The position numbers were made by a program, and so were the translations under genes. The notes under the pieces were generated by a model that saw only the letters and a program-made list of their open reading frames with translations, had not been told where the DNA came from and did no database searches. A DNA stretch of 64,000 nucleotides, from positions 2,170,001-2,234,000 of the forward strand of contig NZ_RBKT01000001.1 in the NCBI RefSeq assembly GCF_003633685.1, in the 5' to 3' direction. Source of the DNA: Micromonospora pisi. Its GTDB lineage: Bacteria > Actinomycetota > Actinomycetes > Mycobacteriales > Micromonosporaceae. This document shows positions 1 through 8,232 of this stretch, piece after piece (position 1 is the stretch's first letter; the number at the start of each line of letters is the position of its first letter).

Positions 1-134
1 GTCAGGGCGTCACGGAGTTCCTGGTCGACGTCATCGTCGTACCCCATCTCCATGACGACCATCCCCGGCTCGATGCCGAACCGGTCCGCCAGGCTCCGTA
101 CTCCGTCGGCGGCCTGACCAGCGGTCGCGCTCAC
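1..134 (-). CDS. DUF3052 family protein, 5' part only
   Basis: The first 44 codons of a gene that runs off the left edge of the window. It starts at a GTG (complement of 132-134) preceded by GAGGAGG. The visible protein begins MSATAGQAADGVRSLADRFG and continues with GIEPGMVVMEMGYDDDVDQ. This matches the N-terminus of the DUF3052 family, small acidic actinobacterial proteins of unknown function. Members are found beside aceE in mycobacteria and streptomycetes, and aceE lies about 8 kb away here. Function is unknown; the family call rests on the short conserved stretch and the context. Confidence 0.8.
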   Translation of the reverse strand, partial: MSATAGQAADGVRSLADRFGIEPGMVVMEMGYDDDVDQELRDAL

Positions 135-245
135 TGTCGCGTGCCTCCTCATCTCAGCTACACCCGGCACCGGTTCGGTGCCGATAGGGCAAAGTCCACA
201 CAGTTGTTCGGCTCGGCGCAAGTGGCGCACCGAGTGGAAGGGAAT

Positions 246-2672
246 TTACCGTGCCAGCAGCGTACGGGCACCCTGGGTAATGGCATCTTCGGACACCAGC
301 ACCTCCCGGGCAGCCGGACCTAATGGTACAAACGAGTCAATAGACGCAACGCGCCGCACAACACCCACATATCCAGCATCCACCAGGCCGGCGACGATGC
401 CCTCACCGACCCCTCCGGACCGGCGTGTCTCGTCCACCACCAGCACCCGACCAGTGGCGGAAGCCTCCCGGAAGATGTCCGCGACCGGCAGCGGAGCCAG
501 CCAGCGTAGGTCCACCACCCGGCTGCCGATCCCCTCCTCGGCCAGCCTGGCGGCGGCCCGGAGGGACATCCTGACCCCGTTACCGAAGGTGATGATCGTG
601 ATGTCCTCGGCAGAACCGACACCGTAGACCCGGGCCCGACCGACCGGCACGTGCCCACTCGCCCAGTCCCCCGGCCCCAGGTAGGGCGCCAGCCACTCGT
701 CGTCGCCCTCGGCGTACAGGTCCCGGGTGTGGTAGAGCGCGATCGGCTCCAGGAAGACGCAGACCGTACCGTCCACCGCCGCACTCGCCAGGCACGAACG
801 CAGCATCGGCGCGGCGTCGTCGGGCCGCGCCGGGACCGCGAGCACCAGACCGGGAACATCCCGGAGTACGGCAACGGAGTTGTCGTTGTGGAAGTGCCCG
901 CCGAACCCCTCCTGGTACGCCAGGCCGGCCACCCGCACCACCATCGGGTTCCGGTAGGCCCCCCGCGAGAAGAACTGCATGGTGGCCGCCTCGCCGCGCA
1001 ACTGGTCCTCGGCGTTGTGCAGGTACGCCAGGTACTGGATCTCCGGCACCGGCAGCATGCCGCCCAGCCCCGCCCCCAGCCCCAGGCCCAGCACGCTCGT
1101 CTCGTCCAGCAAAGTGTCGAAGACCCGGGACGGGCCGAACCGGTCGCGCAGCCCCTTCGTCACCCCGTACACCCCGCCCTTGACCGCCACGTCCTCGCCG
1201 AAGACGGTCATCGCCGGATAGTCGAGCATGCCGTCGGCGAGCGCCGCGTTGATGGTCTGGGCCAGGGTGAGCGGACCGGCCGCCTCGGGCAGCCGGTCGG
1301 CGAAGGCGGTGGCCCGCGCCCCGGCACCCGGCCCGGCCGCCCAGGTCCCCGCGTCGGCGACGGTACGCGAGACCCGTACGGGGCGACGCGGGGCGAGCGG
1401 GGCGACGATGTCGGCGGCGCTGGTCAGCTTCGCCTCGCCGAGCACCTCCTCGGCGACCTTGCGCACCTGCCAGCCGACCGCGTCATAACGGGCGATCACC
1501 TGCTCCGGGCTGGCCAGCCCCGCCTCCACGATCAGTTTCGCGGTGCCGATCAGCGGGTCCCGGGCCAGGTCCCGCTGCAGATCCGCGGTCGGCCGGTACG
1601 CCACCTCGGCGTCCGCGCCCGCGTGCCCCATCAACCGGACCGTGGTCAGGTGCAGGATCGCCGGACGGCGGTGTCGGCGTACCCAGGCGGCGGCCTCGCT
1701 CGCCACCTCGTACGTCTGGGCGAGGTCGCAGCCGTCGGCGGAGAAGTAGCGGATGCCGGGCTTGGCGGCGAGCGTCGCGGCGACCCAGCCGTCGGGTGAG
1801 CGGACGCTGATGCCGAGCCCGTTGTCCTCGCAGACGAACAGGACCGGAATGCGCAGGCCGGTGTGGTCGCACCAGCCGGCGGTGTTGAACGCCGCGGTGG
1901 CACTCGCGTGGTTGACCGAGGCGTCGCCGAACGAGCAGACCACGATCGCGTCCGCCGGCCAGGCGGCCCGGGACTCGGCCGCGGCCGTACGCGCGTCGGT
2001 GAGCAACCGGGCCGAGGCGCCGGACCGGTTGCGGGGCGGCGCACCGGCGGCCCGGCGCTGGCGTTCTATCGCGAATCCGACACCGACCGCCCGGGGCAGA
2101 TGCGAGGCGATGGTGGAGGTGGTCGGGATGATGTCGAGGGCGGCGTTGCCGAAAACCTTGTGCCGACCACCGGCGATCGGCTCGCTGGCCGACGCGACGA
2201 CCCCGCGCAGCACGTCCCGGGCCGCGCCGGCGACCGGGTCGACATGCTCGGCACCCTCCCGGGGTCGCCCGTTGACGGTGCCGTCAGCACCGCTGGACTC
2301 GTCGGAGCCGTCCTGGGCGGGCATCGTGGCGGCCTGGGCCACCCGCGCGCAGTAGAAGCCGCCCGAGCGGTAGTGCAGCAGGGCGGGGTCGGTGGGGCGT
2401 ACGGCGGCGGCCACCGCGGCGTTGCCCTCGTGGCCGGCGGAGCCGATCGTGTAGAAGCCCTCGCCGAAACTGCGCAGCCAGCGCGCGGCAAGGTCGAGGT
2501 GCCGGCTGGTGAGCTGGGCGTCGAAGAGTTCGAGGGCGCGCGCACCGGTGAGCGTGGCGCCGTCGTGGACCGGCCCGTCGGCCGAGCGCGCCAGGGTCGG
2601 CGCGACCAGACCGCCGACCGCCTCCCGGAACCGATCGTCGAGATCTTGAGGGGTGGTCACGTCGGACAGCAT
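246..2672 (-). CDS. Fused alpha-beta 2-oxoacid dehydrogenase E1 (branched-chain type)
   Basis: An 808-residue thiamine-diphosphate enzyme with both E1 subunits in one chain. Residues about 1-430 are the alpha-type half. It carries the cofactor-binding stretch GDASVNHASATAAFNTAG and the E1-alpha signature RLMGHAGADAEVAYR. Residues about 460-808 are the beta-type half (FGEDVAVKGGVYGVTKGL, then GFGGHFHNDNSVAVLRDVPG). Such enzymes decarboxylate branched-chain or related 2-oxoacids and load the acyl group onto a lipoyl E2; no E2 or E3 gene is in the window. A low-complexity insert with DGSDESSGADG sits in the alpha half. No clear ribosome site precedes the ATG, and a GTG at 2660 is an alternative start. 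The MarR gene 171 bp upstream on the same strand may be a regulator (inference). Exact substrate is not determined. Confidence 0.85.
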   Translation of the reverse strand: MLSDVTTPQDLDDRFREAVGGLVAPTLARSADGPVHDGATLTGARALELFDAQLTSRHLDLAARWLRSFGEGFYTIGSAGHEGNAAVAAAVRPTDPALLHYRSGGFYCARVAQAATMPAQDGSDESSGADGTVNGRPREGAEHVDPVAGAARDVLRGVVASASEPIAGGRHKVFGNAALDIIPTTSTIASHLPRAVGVGFAIERQRRAAGAPPRNRSGASARLLTDARTAAAESRAAWPADAIVVCSFGDASVNHASATAAFNTAGWCDHTGLRIPVLFVCEDNGLGISVRSPDGWVAATLAAKPGIRYFSADGCDLAQTYEVASEAAAWVRRHRRPAILHLTTVRLMGHAGADAEVAYRPTADLQRDLARDPLIGTAKLIVEAGLASPEQVIARYDAVGWQVRKVAEEVLGEAKLTSAADIVAPLAPRRPVRVSRTVADAGTWAAGPGAGARATAFADRLPEAAGPLTLAQTINAALADGMLDYPAMTVFGEDVAVKGGVYGVTKGLRDRFGPSRVFDTLLDETSVLGLGLGAGLGGMLPVPEIQYLAYLHNAEDQLRGEAATMQFFSRGAYRNPMVVRVAGLAYQEGFGGHFHNDNSVAVLRDVPGLVLAVPARPDDAAPMLRSCLASAAVDGTVCVFLEPIALYHTRDLYAEGDDEWLAPYLGPGDWASGHVPVGRARVYGVGSAEDITIITFGNGVRMSLRAAARLAEEGIGSRVVDLRWLAPLPVADIFREASATGRVLVVDETRRSGGVGEGIVAGLVDAGYVGVVRRVASIDSFVPLGPAAREVLVSEDAITQGARTLLAR

Positions 2673-2843
2673 TACCGACTCATGGCATTACCGGCCACTC
2701 AGACACGGTCCGCACGCTGCCGATGTGGCACGCCGCGCAGCGACATCAGGCCACCGGCTCGGCGATACCGGCCAGCGGCTCGGCCTGGACCAGCCGTTGT
2801 ACGGCCCGTGCCGCGCCCCGCGCCGCGCCGGGTCGGATTCCGG

Positions 2844-3293
2844 TCAGGTCAGCGGGGGCTCCAGGGGGCAACCACCGTCGGAGACCTTCCACATCAGGGT
2901 CCGCAGGGTCGCCAACTCGTCCTCGGTGAGGGGAGCGAGCAGCCGGGAATCGGACACGATCCGGCTTACCCGGTCACGTACGCGCCGACCCTCGTCGCTG
3001 ACCACGAGGGTGCGCAGCCGACGGTCGGCCGGGTCGACCTGGCGGCGTACCAGGTCCAGGCGCTCCAGTTTGTCCACCAGCAAGGTGATGTTGGACGGAT
3101 CGCAGCCGAGGCGTTCGGCCAGGTCACGGGCGGGCAGTGGCCGGTCCGGGTCAAGCTCGTGCAGGGCGCGGGCGACCGCCGGGGTGAGCCCCAGTTCGGC
3201 CAGGTCGGCCTCCATGAAGTGCCGCATCGCGTCGGAGACGTGCAGGATCCGGCGCACCACGTCGCCCGCCGCCGTACCGCTGGTCTGCGCCAT
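2844..3293 (-). CDS. MarR family transcriptional regulator
   Basis: A 149-residue winged-helix protein of normal MarR length. The recognition-helix region LAERLGCDPSNITLLVDKLE is followed by the wing RRQVDPADRRLRTLVVSDEG, with dimerisation helices at both ends (VVRRILHVSDAMRHFME and LLAPLTEDELATLRTLM). MarR proteins usually repress neighbouring genes and respond to small aromatic ligands or oxidants; no ligand can be read from the sequence. It is transcribed in the same direction as the E1 gene downstream and divergently from the GbsR-type gene, with a palindromic repeat in the shared intergenic region. Confidence 0.9.
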   Translation of the reverse strand: MAQTSGTAAGDVVRRILHVSDAMRHFMEADLAELGLTPAVARALHELDPDRPLPARDLAERLGCDPSNITLLVDKLERLDLVRRQVDPADRRLRTLVVSDEGRRVRDRVSRIVSDSRLLAPLTEDELATLRTLMWKVSDGGCPLEPPLT

Positions 3294-3337
3294 GGTCAGG
3301 ACGGTACCGGTGCCCGCCCGCCCCTCCTTTCCCCGGA

Positions 3338-3394
3338 GTAAGGAAGGGCCCCTTGTTATCGCATTTTGTATAGGAAGGGGCCCTTCCTAACGCC
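3338..3394 (+). repeat. Palindromic intergenic repeat, copy 1 (class A)
   Basis: Arms GGAAGGGCCCC and GGGGCCCTTCC surround a centre reading TTATCGCATTTTGTATA. The right inner arm is GGAAGGGG instead of AACAAGGGG, a variant shared with copies 3 and 4. It lies between divergent genes (MarR and GbsR types). Orientation is set by the asymmetric centre. Confidence 0.95.
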
Positions 3395-3508
3395 TGCGGG
3401 GGTGAGCGGGGCGGCGAGTGAGCAGGGTTGCGGGGCGGCGGGCGGGGTTGCGGGCTGGACGTACGGTTGGTTTGGAAATCTTTGAACATTGGGAACAGTG
3501 AGGGATCC

Positions 3509-4048
3509 GTGGTCGAGTTCTCCCCCGAACGCCGCTACATCGAGGACGTCGGCATCGTGCTGACCGGCCTCGGCCTGCCGCCCGCGTACGGCAAGGTTCT
3601 CGGCTGGTTGCTGATCTGCGACCCGCCCCACGCGACCGCCACCGAGATCGCCGAGGCGACCGGGCTGTCGAAGGGCTCGGTGAGCACCGGCATCCGGATG
3701 CTGGAAAGCAGCCAACTGGTCCGCCGGGTGGCGAACCCGGGCCGGCGCGGCATCGCCTGGGAACTCAGCCCGGACGCGTTCACCCGGGCCGCCGAGTCCG
3801 ACCGGTTCCGGATCTTCCGGAAACTCATGGACCGGGGCATCGAGCTGCTCGGCGGCGAACGGTCACCCCTCACCGACCGGCTCGTCTACACCCGGGACCT
3901 CTACGCCTTCATCGAACGTGAGCTGCCCGGATTCATCGAACGGTTCAAGACCGAACACGCCCAGAAGATGGCGAGCACCCAGAGAGGAGAGGCCGATGAC
4001 CGAGTCGGCCATCAACACCGAGAACCTGACCAAGACGTACGGCCGTAA
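3509..4048 (+). CDS. GbsR/MarR-type winged-helix regulator
   Basis: A 179-residue DNA-binding protein. The helix-turn-helix is ATEIAEATGLSKGSVSTGIR, followed by a wing (RRVANPGRRGIAWEL) and a C-terminal helical dimerisation part. GbsR-like proteins of this kind often precede ABC-2 export operons in actinobacteria and probably repress them. I chose the GTG at 3509, which has AGGGA just upstream; the frame is open further upstream to 3428, but that part has no family similarity. Its 3' end overlaps the ATP-binding gene by 53 bp in another frame, so the two are translationally linked. Confidence 0.85.
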   Translation: MVEFSPERRYIEDVGIVLTGLGLPPAYGKVLGWLLICDPPHATATEIAEATGLSKGSVSTGIRMLESSQLVRRVANPGRRGIAWELSPDAFTRAAESDRFRIFRKLMDRGIELLGGERSPLTDRLVYTRDLYAFIERELPGFIERFKTEHAQKMASTQRGEADDRVGHQHREPDQDVRP

Positions 4049-4919
4049 CCGTGGCCTGACCGGGCTCGACCTGCGGGTCGAGCGGGGCGAGGTGTACGGG
4101 TTCCTCGGCCCCAACGGCGCCGGCAAGTCCACCACCATCCGACTCCTGCTCGACCTGATCCGCCCCACCAGCGGTCACGTACGCGTCCTCGGCGTCGACC
4201 CGCGTACGGACGGCGTACGGCTGCGCCGCCGGATCGGCTACCTCGCCGGTGACTTCGTCGTCGACGGCCGACAGACCGGCCGGGACCTGCTCACCTACCT
4301 CGGCAACCTGCGCGGCGGGGTGCCCCGGTCCCGGATCGACGAACTCGCCGCCCGACTCGACCTCGACCTCAGTCGCCGGATCAAGGGACTCTCCAAGGGC
4401 AACCGGCAGAAGATCGGGGTGGTGCAGGCGTTCATGCACTCCCCCGAACTGCTCATCCTCGACGAGCCGACCAGCGGCCTGGACCCGTTCCTGCAACACG
4501 AGTTCGTGACCATGGTGCGCGAGGCCAGGGCCGCCGGGCAGACCGTCTTCATGTCGTCGCACGTGATGAGCGAGGTGCAGCAGACCGCCGACCGGGTCGG
4601 CATCATCCGCGAGGGGCGGTTGATCACCGTAGAGCGGGTCGAGGAACTGCGCGAACGCGCCGTACGGCAGGTCGAGATCGTCTTCGAGGCGCCGGTCGAG
4701 GCGGCCGAGTTCGCGTCGCTGCCGAACGTCGGCGACGTGACCGTCACCGGCAACACGCTCCGCTGCCGACTCGACGGGCGGGCCGACGCGCTGGTCAAGG
4801 CGGCCGGTCGGCACACCGTACTGAGCCTGCGTGCCGAGGAACCCGACCTGGAGGAACTCTTCTTCGACTATTACAGCGACAGCCACGACCGTACGGAGGT
4901 GCAGCATGCTGCTGCGTAA
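3996..4919 (+). CDS. ABC transporter ATP-binding protein
   Basis: A 307-residue nucleotide-binding subunit. Walker A is GPNGAGKST (about residues 38-46), the signature is LSKGNRQK (about 132), Walker B is LLILDEPTSGLD (about 150), and the switch histidine is in MSSHVMSE. The C-terminal ~90 residues form the regulatory extension usual in DrrA/CcmA-like export ATPases. ATG 3996 is preceded by AGAGAGGAGAGG. It is the motor for the ABC-2 permease encoded next, whose start overlaps this gene by 14 bp. The exported substrate is unknown; drug or lipid export would be typical of the family. Confidence 0.93.
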   Translation: MTESAINTENLTKTYGRNRGLTGLDLRVERGEVYGFLGPNGAGKSTTIRLLLDLIRPTSGHVRVLGVDPRTDGVRLRRRIGYLAGDFVVDGRQTGRDLLTYLGNLRGGVPRSRIDELAARLDLDLSRRIKGLSKGNRQKIGVVQAFMHSPELLILDEPTSGLDPFLQHEFVTMVREARAAGQTVFMSSHVMSEVQQTADRVGIIREGRLITVERVEELRERAVRQVEIVFEAPVEAAEFASLPNVGDVTVTGNTLRCRLDGRADALVKAAGRHTVLSLRAEEPDLEELFFDYYSDSHDRTEVQHAAA

Positions 4920-5703
4920 CCCGTTCACGAAGACGCTCTTCGACAGTCGCCGGTCGCTGGTCGGCTGGACTCTCGCGATCGTCGCCGTCGGGGCCATGTA
5001 CGCCTCGTTCTGGCCGACGATGCAGACACCGGAGATGGCCGAGGCGCTGGCCGCGTACCCGGAAGGGCTCCTCGAGGCGTTCAACTACACCGACCTGACC
5101 AGCGCCGCCGGTTACCTCGGTGGGGCGGTGTTCGGGCTGCTGGTCCCGCTGCTGGTCACCGTCTTCGCCATCGCGACCGGCACCCGCGCGGTCGCCGGTG
5201 ACGAGGAGGCCGGCACCCTCGACCTGCTGCTGGCCCACCCGGTCGGGCGGGTCCGGCTCGCCCTGCACCGCTTCGCCGCACTGCTGGTCGGGCTGGTGCT
5301 GATCGGCGGACTACTCGGCCTCGCCATGATCGGGCTGAGCGGTCCGGCCGGTTTCGACGGCGTCGGCGCGGGCGAACTGCTCGCGACCAGCGCGCAACTG
5401 GTCCTCTTCGGCGCCACCTTCGGGGCGCTCGCCTTCGCCGTCGGTGCCGCCACCGGCAGCCGGGGCGCGGCGCTCGGCGGCAGCGCCGGGGTGGCGGTGC
5501 TCGCGTACCTGGCCAACGCGGTCCTGCCGCAGGTCGACGGGCTGGCCTGGTTGCAGAACCTCTCCCCGTTCCACTGGTACCTCGACGGCGATCCGCTGGT
5601 CAACGGCCTACAGACCACCGGGCCGCTGCTGCTGCTCGCCACCACCGCCGTCCTCGTCGCCGCCGGCACCTACCTCTTCACCCGCCGCGACGTCGCCGTC
5701 TGA
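4906..5703 (+). CDS. ABC-2 type transporter permease
   Basis: A 265-residue integral membrane protein with about six hydrophobic segments. A first span follows the N-terminal SRRSLVGWTLAIVAVGAMY, a large extracytoplasmic loop comes next, and five further spans end in the basic tail RRDVAV. The GDEEAGTLDLLLAHPVGR segment is the cytoplasmic coupling element typical of ABC-2 exporters. Overlap with the ATPase gene and shared direction make a GbsR-ATPase-permease operon. A repeat copy follows 16 bp after the stop. Confidence 0.9.
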   Translation: MLLRNPFTKTLFDSRRSLVGWTLAIVAVGAMYASFWPTMQTPEMAEALAAYPEGLLEAFNYTDLTSAAGYLGGAVFGLLVPLLVTVFAIATGTRAVAGDEEAGTLDLLLAHPVGRVRLALHRFAALLVGLVLIGGLLGLAMIGLSGPAGFDGVGAGELLATSAQLVLFGATFGALAFAVGAATGSRGAALGGSAGVAVLAYLANAVLPQVDGLAWLQNLSPFHWYLDGDPLVNGLQTTGPLLLLATTAVLVAAGTYLFTRRDVAV

Positions 5704-5719
5704 CCGGCGCCCGCGGTAC

Positions 5720-5774
5720 GCGTTAGGAAGGGCCCCTTGTTATACAAAAAGCGATAACAAGGGGCCCTTCCTTC
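5720..5774 (-). repeat. Palindromic intergenic repeat, copy 2 (class A)
   Basis: The inverted repeat starts AGGAAGGGCCCCTTGTTATA, with centre CAAAAAGCG; by its centre it is in the opposite orientation to copy 1. It lies just after the ABC permease stop and 109 bp before phoD, both on the plus strand. It can form a very stable hairpin and could end transcription, but has no T run. Confidence 0.95.
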
Positions 5775-5882
5775 GGTTCGTGTCACCTGGTGTTTGGGCG
5801 GTGGTTATTGATGGTTGTCGGGGTGTGAACCATCGATCGACAGGCTTCGAGGGTCCGTACCTCCGGATCCTGGGGAGCCTGC

Positions 5883-7538
5883 ATGTCAGTTTCGCGACGT
5901 ACCCTCCTGCTCAGCGGCGCCGCGCTCGGAGCCGCCGGTGCCGTGACCGGCGCCCTGCCCACCGCGGCCGGCGCGACCCCGGCCCGCCCCCTGCGCGAGG
6001 ACCCGTTCACGCTCGGCGTCGCCTCCGGTGACCCGGATTTTGACGGCTTCGTGCTCTGGACCCGCCTCGCCCCGCAGCCGCTCGCCGAGGACGGCCTCGG
6101 CGGCATGCCGTCCCGGGCGGTCCCGGTCCGCTGGGAACTCGCCGCCGACGAACGGTTCCGGCACGTGCTGCGCACCGGTACGGCCATCGCCCGGCCCGAG
6201 TCGGGACACACCGTCCACGTCGAACTGAACGGGCTGCTCCCCGGACGCGAGTACTTCTACCGTTTCCACGCCGAACGGCACACCTCACCGGTGGGGCGGA
6301 CCCGGACCGCGCCGGCACCGTGGAGCATCGGCGGCTCGCTCGCCATGGCGTTCGTCTCCTGTTCCCAGTACGAGCACGGCTACTTCACCGCGTACAAGCG
6401 GCTCGCCGAGGCCGACCCGGACCTGATCCTGCACCTCGGCGACTACCAGTACGAGTACGCGCCGGACACGTACAACGTGCCCGGCGGCAACCCGCGCGAC
6501 CACCAGGGGCCGGAGACCCGCACCCTGGCCAACTACCGGCAGCGGCACGCCCAGTACAAGACCGACCCGGACCTCCAGGCCGCCCACGCGGTCGCGCCCT
6601 GGCTGGTGGTCTTCGACGACCACGAGGTGGAGAACAACTGGGCCGACGACGTGCCCGAGGCCGCCGACCCGGAGTTCCCGGCGCGGCGGGCGGCGGCGTT
6701 CCAGGCGTACTACGAGAACATGCCGCTGCGGCGTACGTCGATCCCGCGCGGCATCGACATGCAGCTCTACCGGCGGGTGCAGTGGGGGCGGCTGGCCACC
6801 TTCCACATGCTCGACACCCGGCAGTACCGGGACGACCAGGGCTGCGGCGACGGCTACAAGGACTGCCCGGCGGCGGTCGACCCGGCCCGCTCGATCACCG
6901 GCGCCGAGCAGGAGCGGTGGCTGCTCGACGGGTTCCGCCGCTCGTCGTCCCGCTGGGACATCCTCGGCCAGCAGGTCTTCTTCGCCCAGCGGGACAACAA
7001 CGCCGGCCCGGCCACGGTGACCAGCATGGATTCCTGGGACGGGTACGTCGCCTCCCGGGACCGGATCACCCGGGGCTGGCTCGGTGCCGGCGTACGCAAC
7101 CCGGTGGTGCTCACCGGCGACGTGCACGCCCACTGGGCCAGCGATCTCAAGCTCGACTACGCCGACCCGACCTCGCGTACGGTCGGCACCGAACTGGTCT
7201 GCTCGTCGATCACCTCGGGCGGGGACGGTGCCGACTCGGTCCCGTCCGACCACCCGTTCCTCGGCATCAACCCGCACCTGCGCTTCTACAACAACCAGCG
7301 CGGGTACGTCCTGACGAAGATCACCACGGAGCGGCTGGAGGCCGATTTCGAGGTGCTGCCGTACGTCAGCACGCCGGACGCGCCCGTACACACCCGCGCC
7401 TCGTTCGTGATCGAGGACCGGGTCCCCGGCCTGCACCAGACGTACGACCGCCCGCTCGACCCGCCCGCCGCCCCGGCCCAGCGGGCGGCGACCCCGTCGG
7501 TCGCCGACACCGTCGAGCGGGAGACCGCCCGCCCCTGA
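5883..7538 (+). CDS. phoD: PhoD-type alkaline phosphatase, Tat-exported
   Basis: A 551-residue secreted phosphodiesterase/phosphomonoesterase. The N-terminus MSVSRRTLLLSGAALGAAGA is a twin-arginine signal, cleaved near AGAT-PARP. Next comes the PhoD N-terminal domain (FTLGVASGDPDFDGFVLWTR) and the metallophosphoesterase core: FVSCSQYEHGYF with the metal-ligand cysteine, HLGDYQYEY (about residue 185), DDHEVENNW (about 244) and GDVHAHW (about 412). PhoD enzymes use iron and calcium and release phosphate from esters outside the cell. Start ATG 5883 follows GGGGAGCC. I see no clear PHO box. Length and motifs are complete, so it is probably active. Confidence 0.93.
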   Translation: MSVSRRTLLLSGAALGAAGAVTGALPTAAGATPARPLREDPFTLGVASGDPDFDGFVLWTRLAPQPLAEDGLGGMPSRAVPVRWELAADERFRHVLRTGTAIARPESGHTVHVELNGLLPGREYFYRFHAERHTSPVGRTRTAPAPWSIGGSLAMAFVSCSQYEHGYFTAYKRLAEADPDLILHLGDYQYEYAPDTYNVPGGNPRDHQGPETRTLANYRQRHAQYKTDPDLQAAHAVAPWLVVFDDHEVENNWADDVPEAADPEFPARRAAAFQAYYENMPLRRTSIPRGIDMQLYRRVQWGRLATFHMLDTRQYRDDQGCGDGYKDCPAAVDPARSITGAEQERWLLDGFRRSSSRWDILGQQVFFAQRDNNAGPATVTSMDSWDGYVASRDRITRGWLGAGVRNPVVLTGDVHAHWASDLKLDYADPTSRTVGTELVCSSITSGGDGADSVPSDHPFLGINPHLRFYNNQRGYVLTKITTERLEADFEVLPYVSTPDAPVHTRASFVIEDRVPGLHQTYDRPLDPPAAPAQRAATPSVADTVERETARP

Positions 7539-7553
7539 TCGGTTCCGTGCGCC

Positions 7554-7585
7554 CCGGCCCGCACTCGCCCGACGAGGCGGGCCGG
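7554..7585. terminator. Bidirectional hairpin terminator between phoD and yjbQ-like gene
   Basis: A 9-bp perfect stem, CCGGCCCGC with GCGGGCCGG, and a 14-nt loop in the 58-bp space between two convergent genes. There is no T run, as is common for high-GC actinobacterial terminators. Confidence 0.55.
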
Positions 7586-7596
7586 AACGCGCGGCG

Positions 7597-8001
7597 TCAG
7601 GCGGGGAGGAAGGAGAAGCGGACCTGACGGGTGGGGTTGTCGCCGTTCGGGTCGACCAGGCAGATCGACTGCCAGGTGCCGAGCGCCAACCGGCCGCCGA
7701 GCACCGGCAGCGTCGCGTACGGCGGCACGAAGGCGGGCATCACGTGGTCGCGGCCGTGGCCCGGTGAACCGTGCCGGTGCCGCCACCGGTCGTCGGTCGG
7801 GAGCAGTTCGTCCAGGGCGGTCAGCAGGTCCTCGTCCGAGCCGGAGCCGGTCTCGATGATCGCCAGCCCGGCGGTGGCGTGCGGTACGAAGACGTGCAGC
7901 AGGCCGTCGCCCTGGCCGTCGAGGAACCGCTCCGCCTCCCGGGTGATGTCCCGAACGGTGGGACGTGAACCGGTCCGGACAGTGATGACTTCGGTACGCA
8001 T
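7597..8001 (-). CDS. YjbQ/UPF0047 family protein
   Basis: A 134-residue single-domain protein. Conserved family stretches are GLLHVFVPHATAGLAIIETG (metal-site histidine), HRHGSPGHGRDHVMPAF and LALGTWQSICLVDPNG. Members form homotrimers and some have weak thiamine-phosphate-synthase activity, but the true role is uncertain. The start at the complement of 7999-8001 (MRTEVITVRTG) gives the normal family length; the frame continues further upstream through a palindromic repeat and is not coding there. Confidence 0.9.
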   Translation of the reverse strand: MRTEVITVRTGSRPTVRDITREAERFLDGQGDGLLHVFVPHATAGLAIIETGSGSDEDLLTALDELLPTDDRWRHRHGSPGHGRDHVMPAFVPPYATLPVLGGRLALGTWQSICLVDPNGDNPTRQVRFSFLPA

Positions 8002-8020
8002 GACGCACAGTCTGCCCCGA

Positions 8021-8077
8021 GGCGTTAGGAAGGGCCCCTTCCTATACGAAAAGCGATAACAGGGGGCCCTTCCTTCC
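8021..8077 (-). repeat. Palindromic intergenic repeat, copy 3 (class A)
   Basis: Arms AGGAAGGGCCCCTTCC and GGGGGCCCTTCCTTCC surround a TATACGAAAAGCGATAA centre. This is the most diverged copy: one arm reads CAGGGGGCCC where the others have CAAGGGGCCC. It lies between divergent genes (YjbQ-like and aceE). Confidence 0.93.
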
Positions 8078-8232
8078 GGGGGAGGCGCTAGCTGACAAAC
8101 ATGTTGCCGCCAAGTTACCGGGGGGTACATGTGTCGAGTGTCGCGTCTGTGGCGACTAGGCGTGACGGAACAGGGCATGAGGGGGCAGGATGGCGCCAGA
8201 GACTAATCCCACACACAACCTAGGGAACGCCT

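Noticed and set aside
3996-5703. Partner ATPase for the orphan FtsX permease
   Set aside because: This ATPase overlaps its own ABC-2 permease and is 37 kb away.
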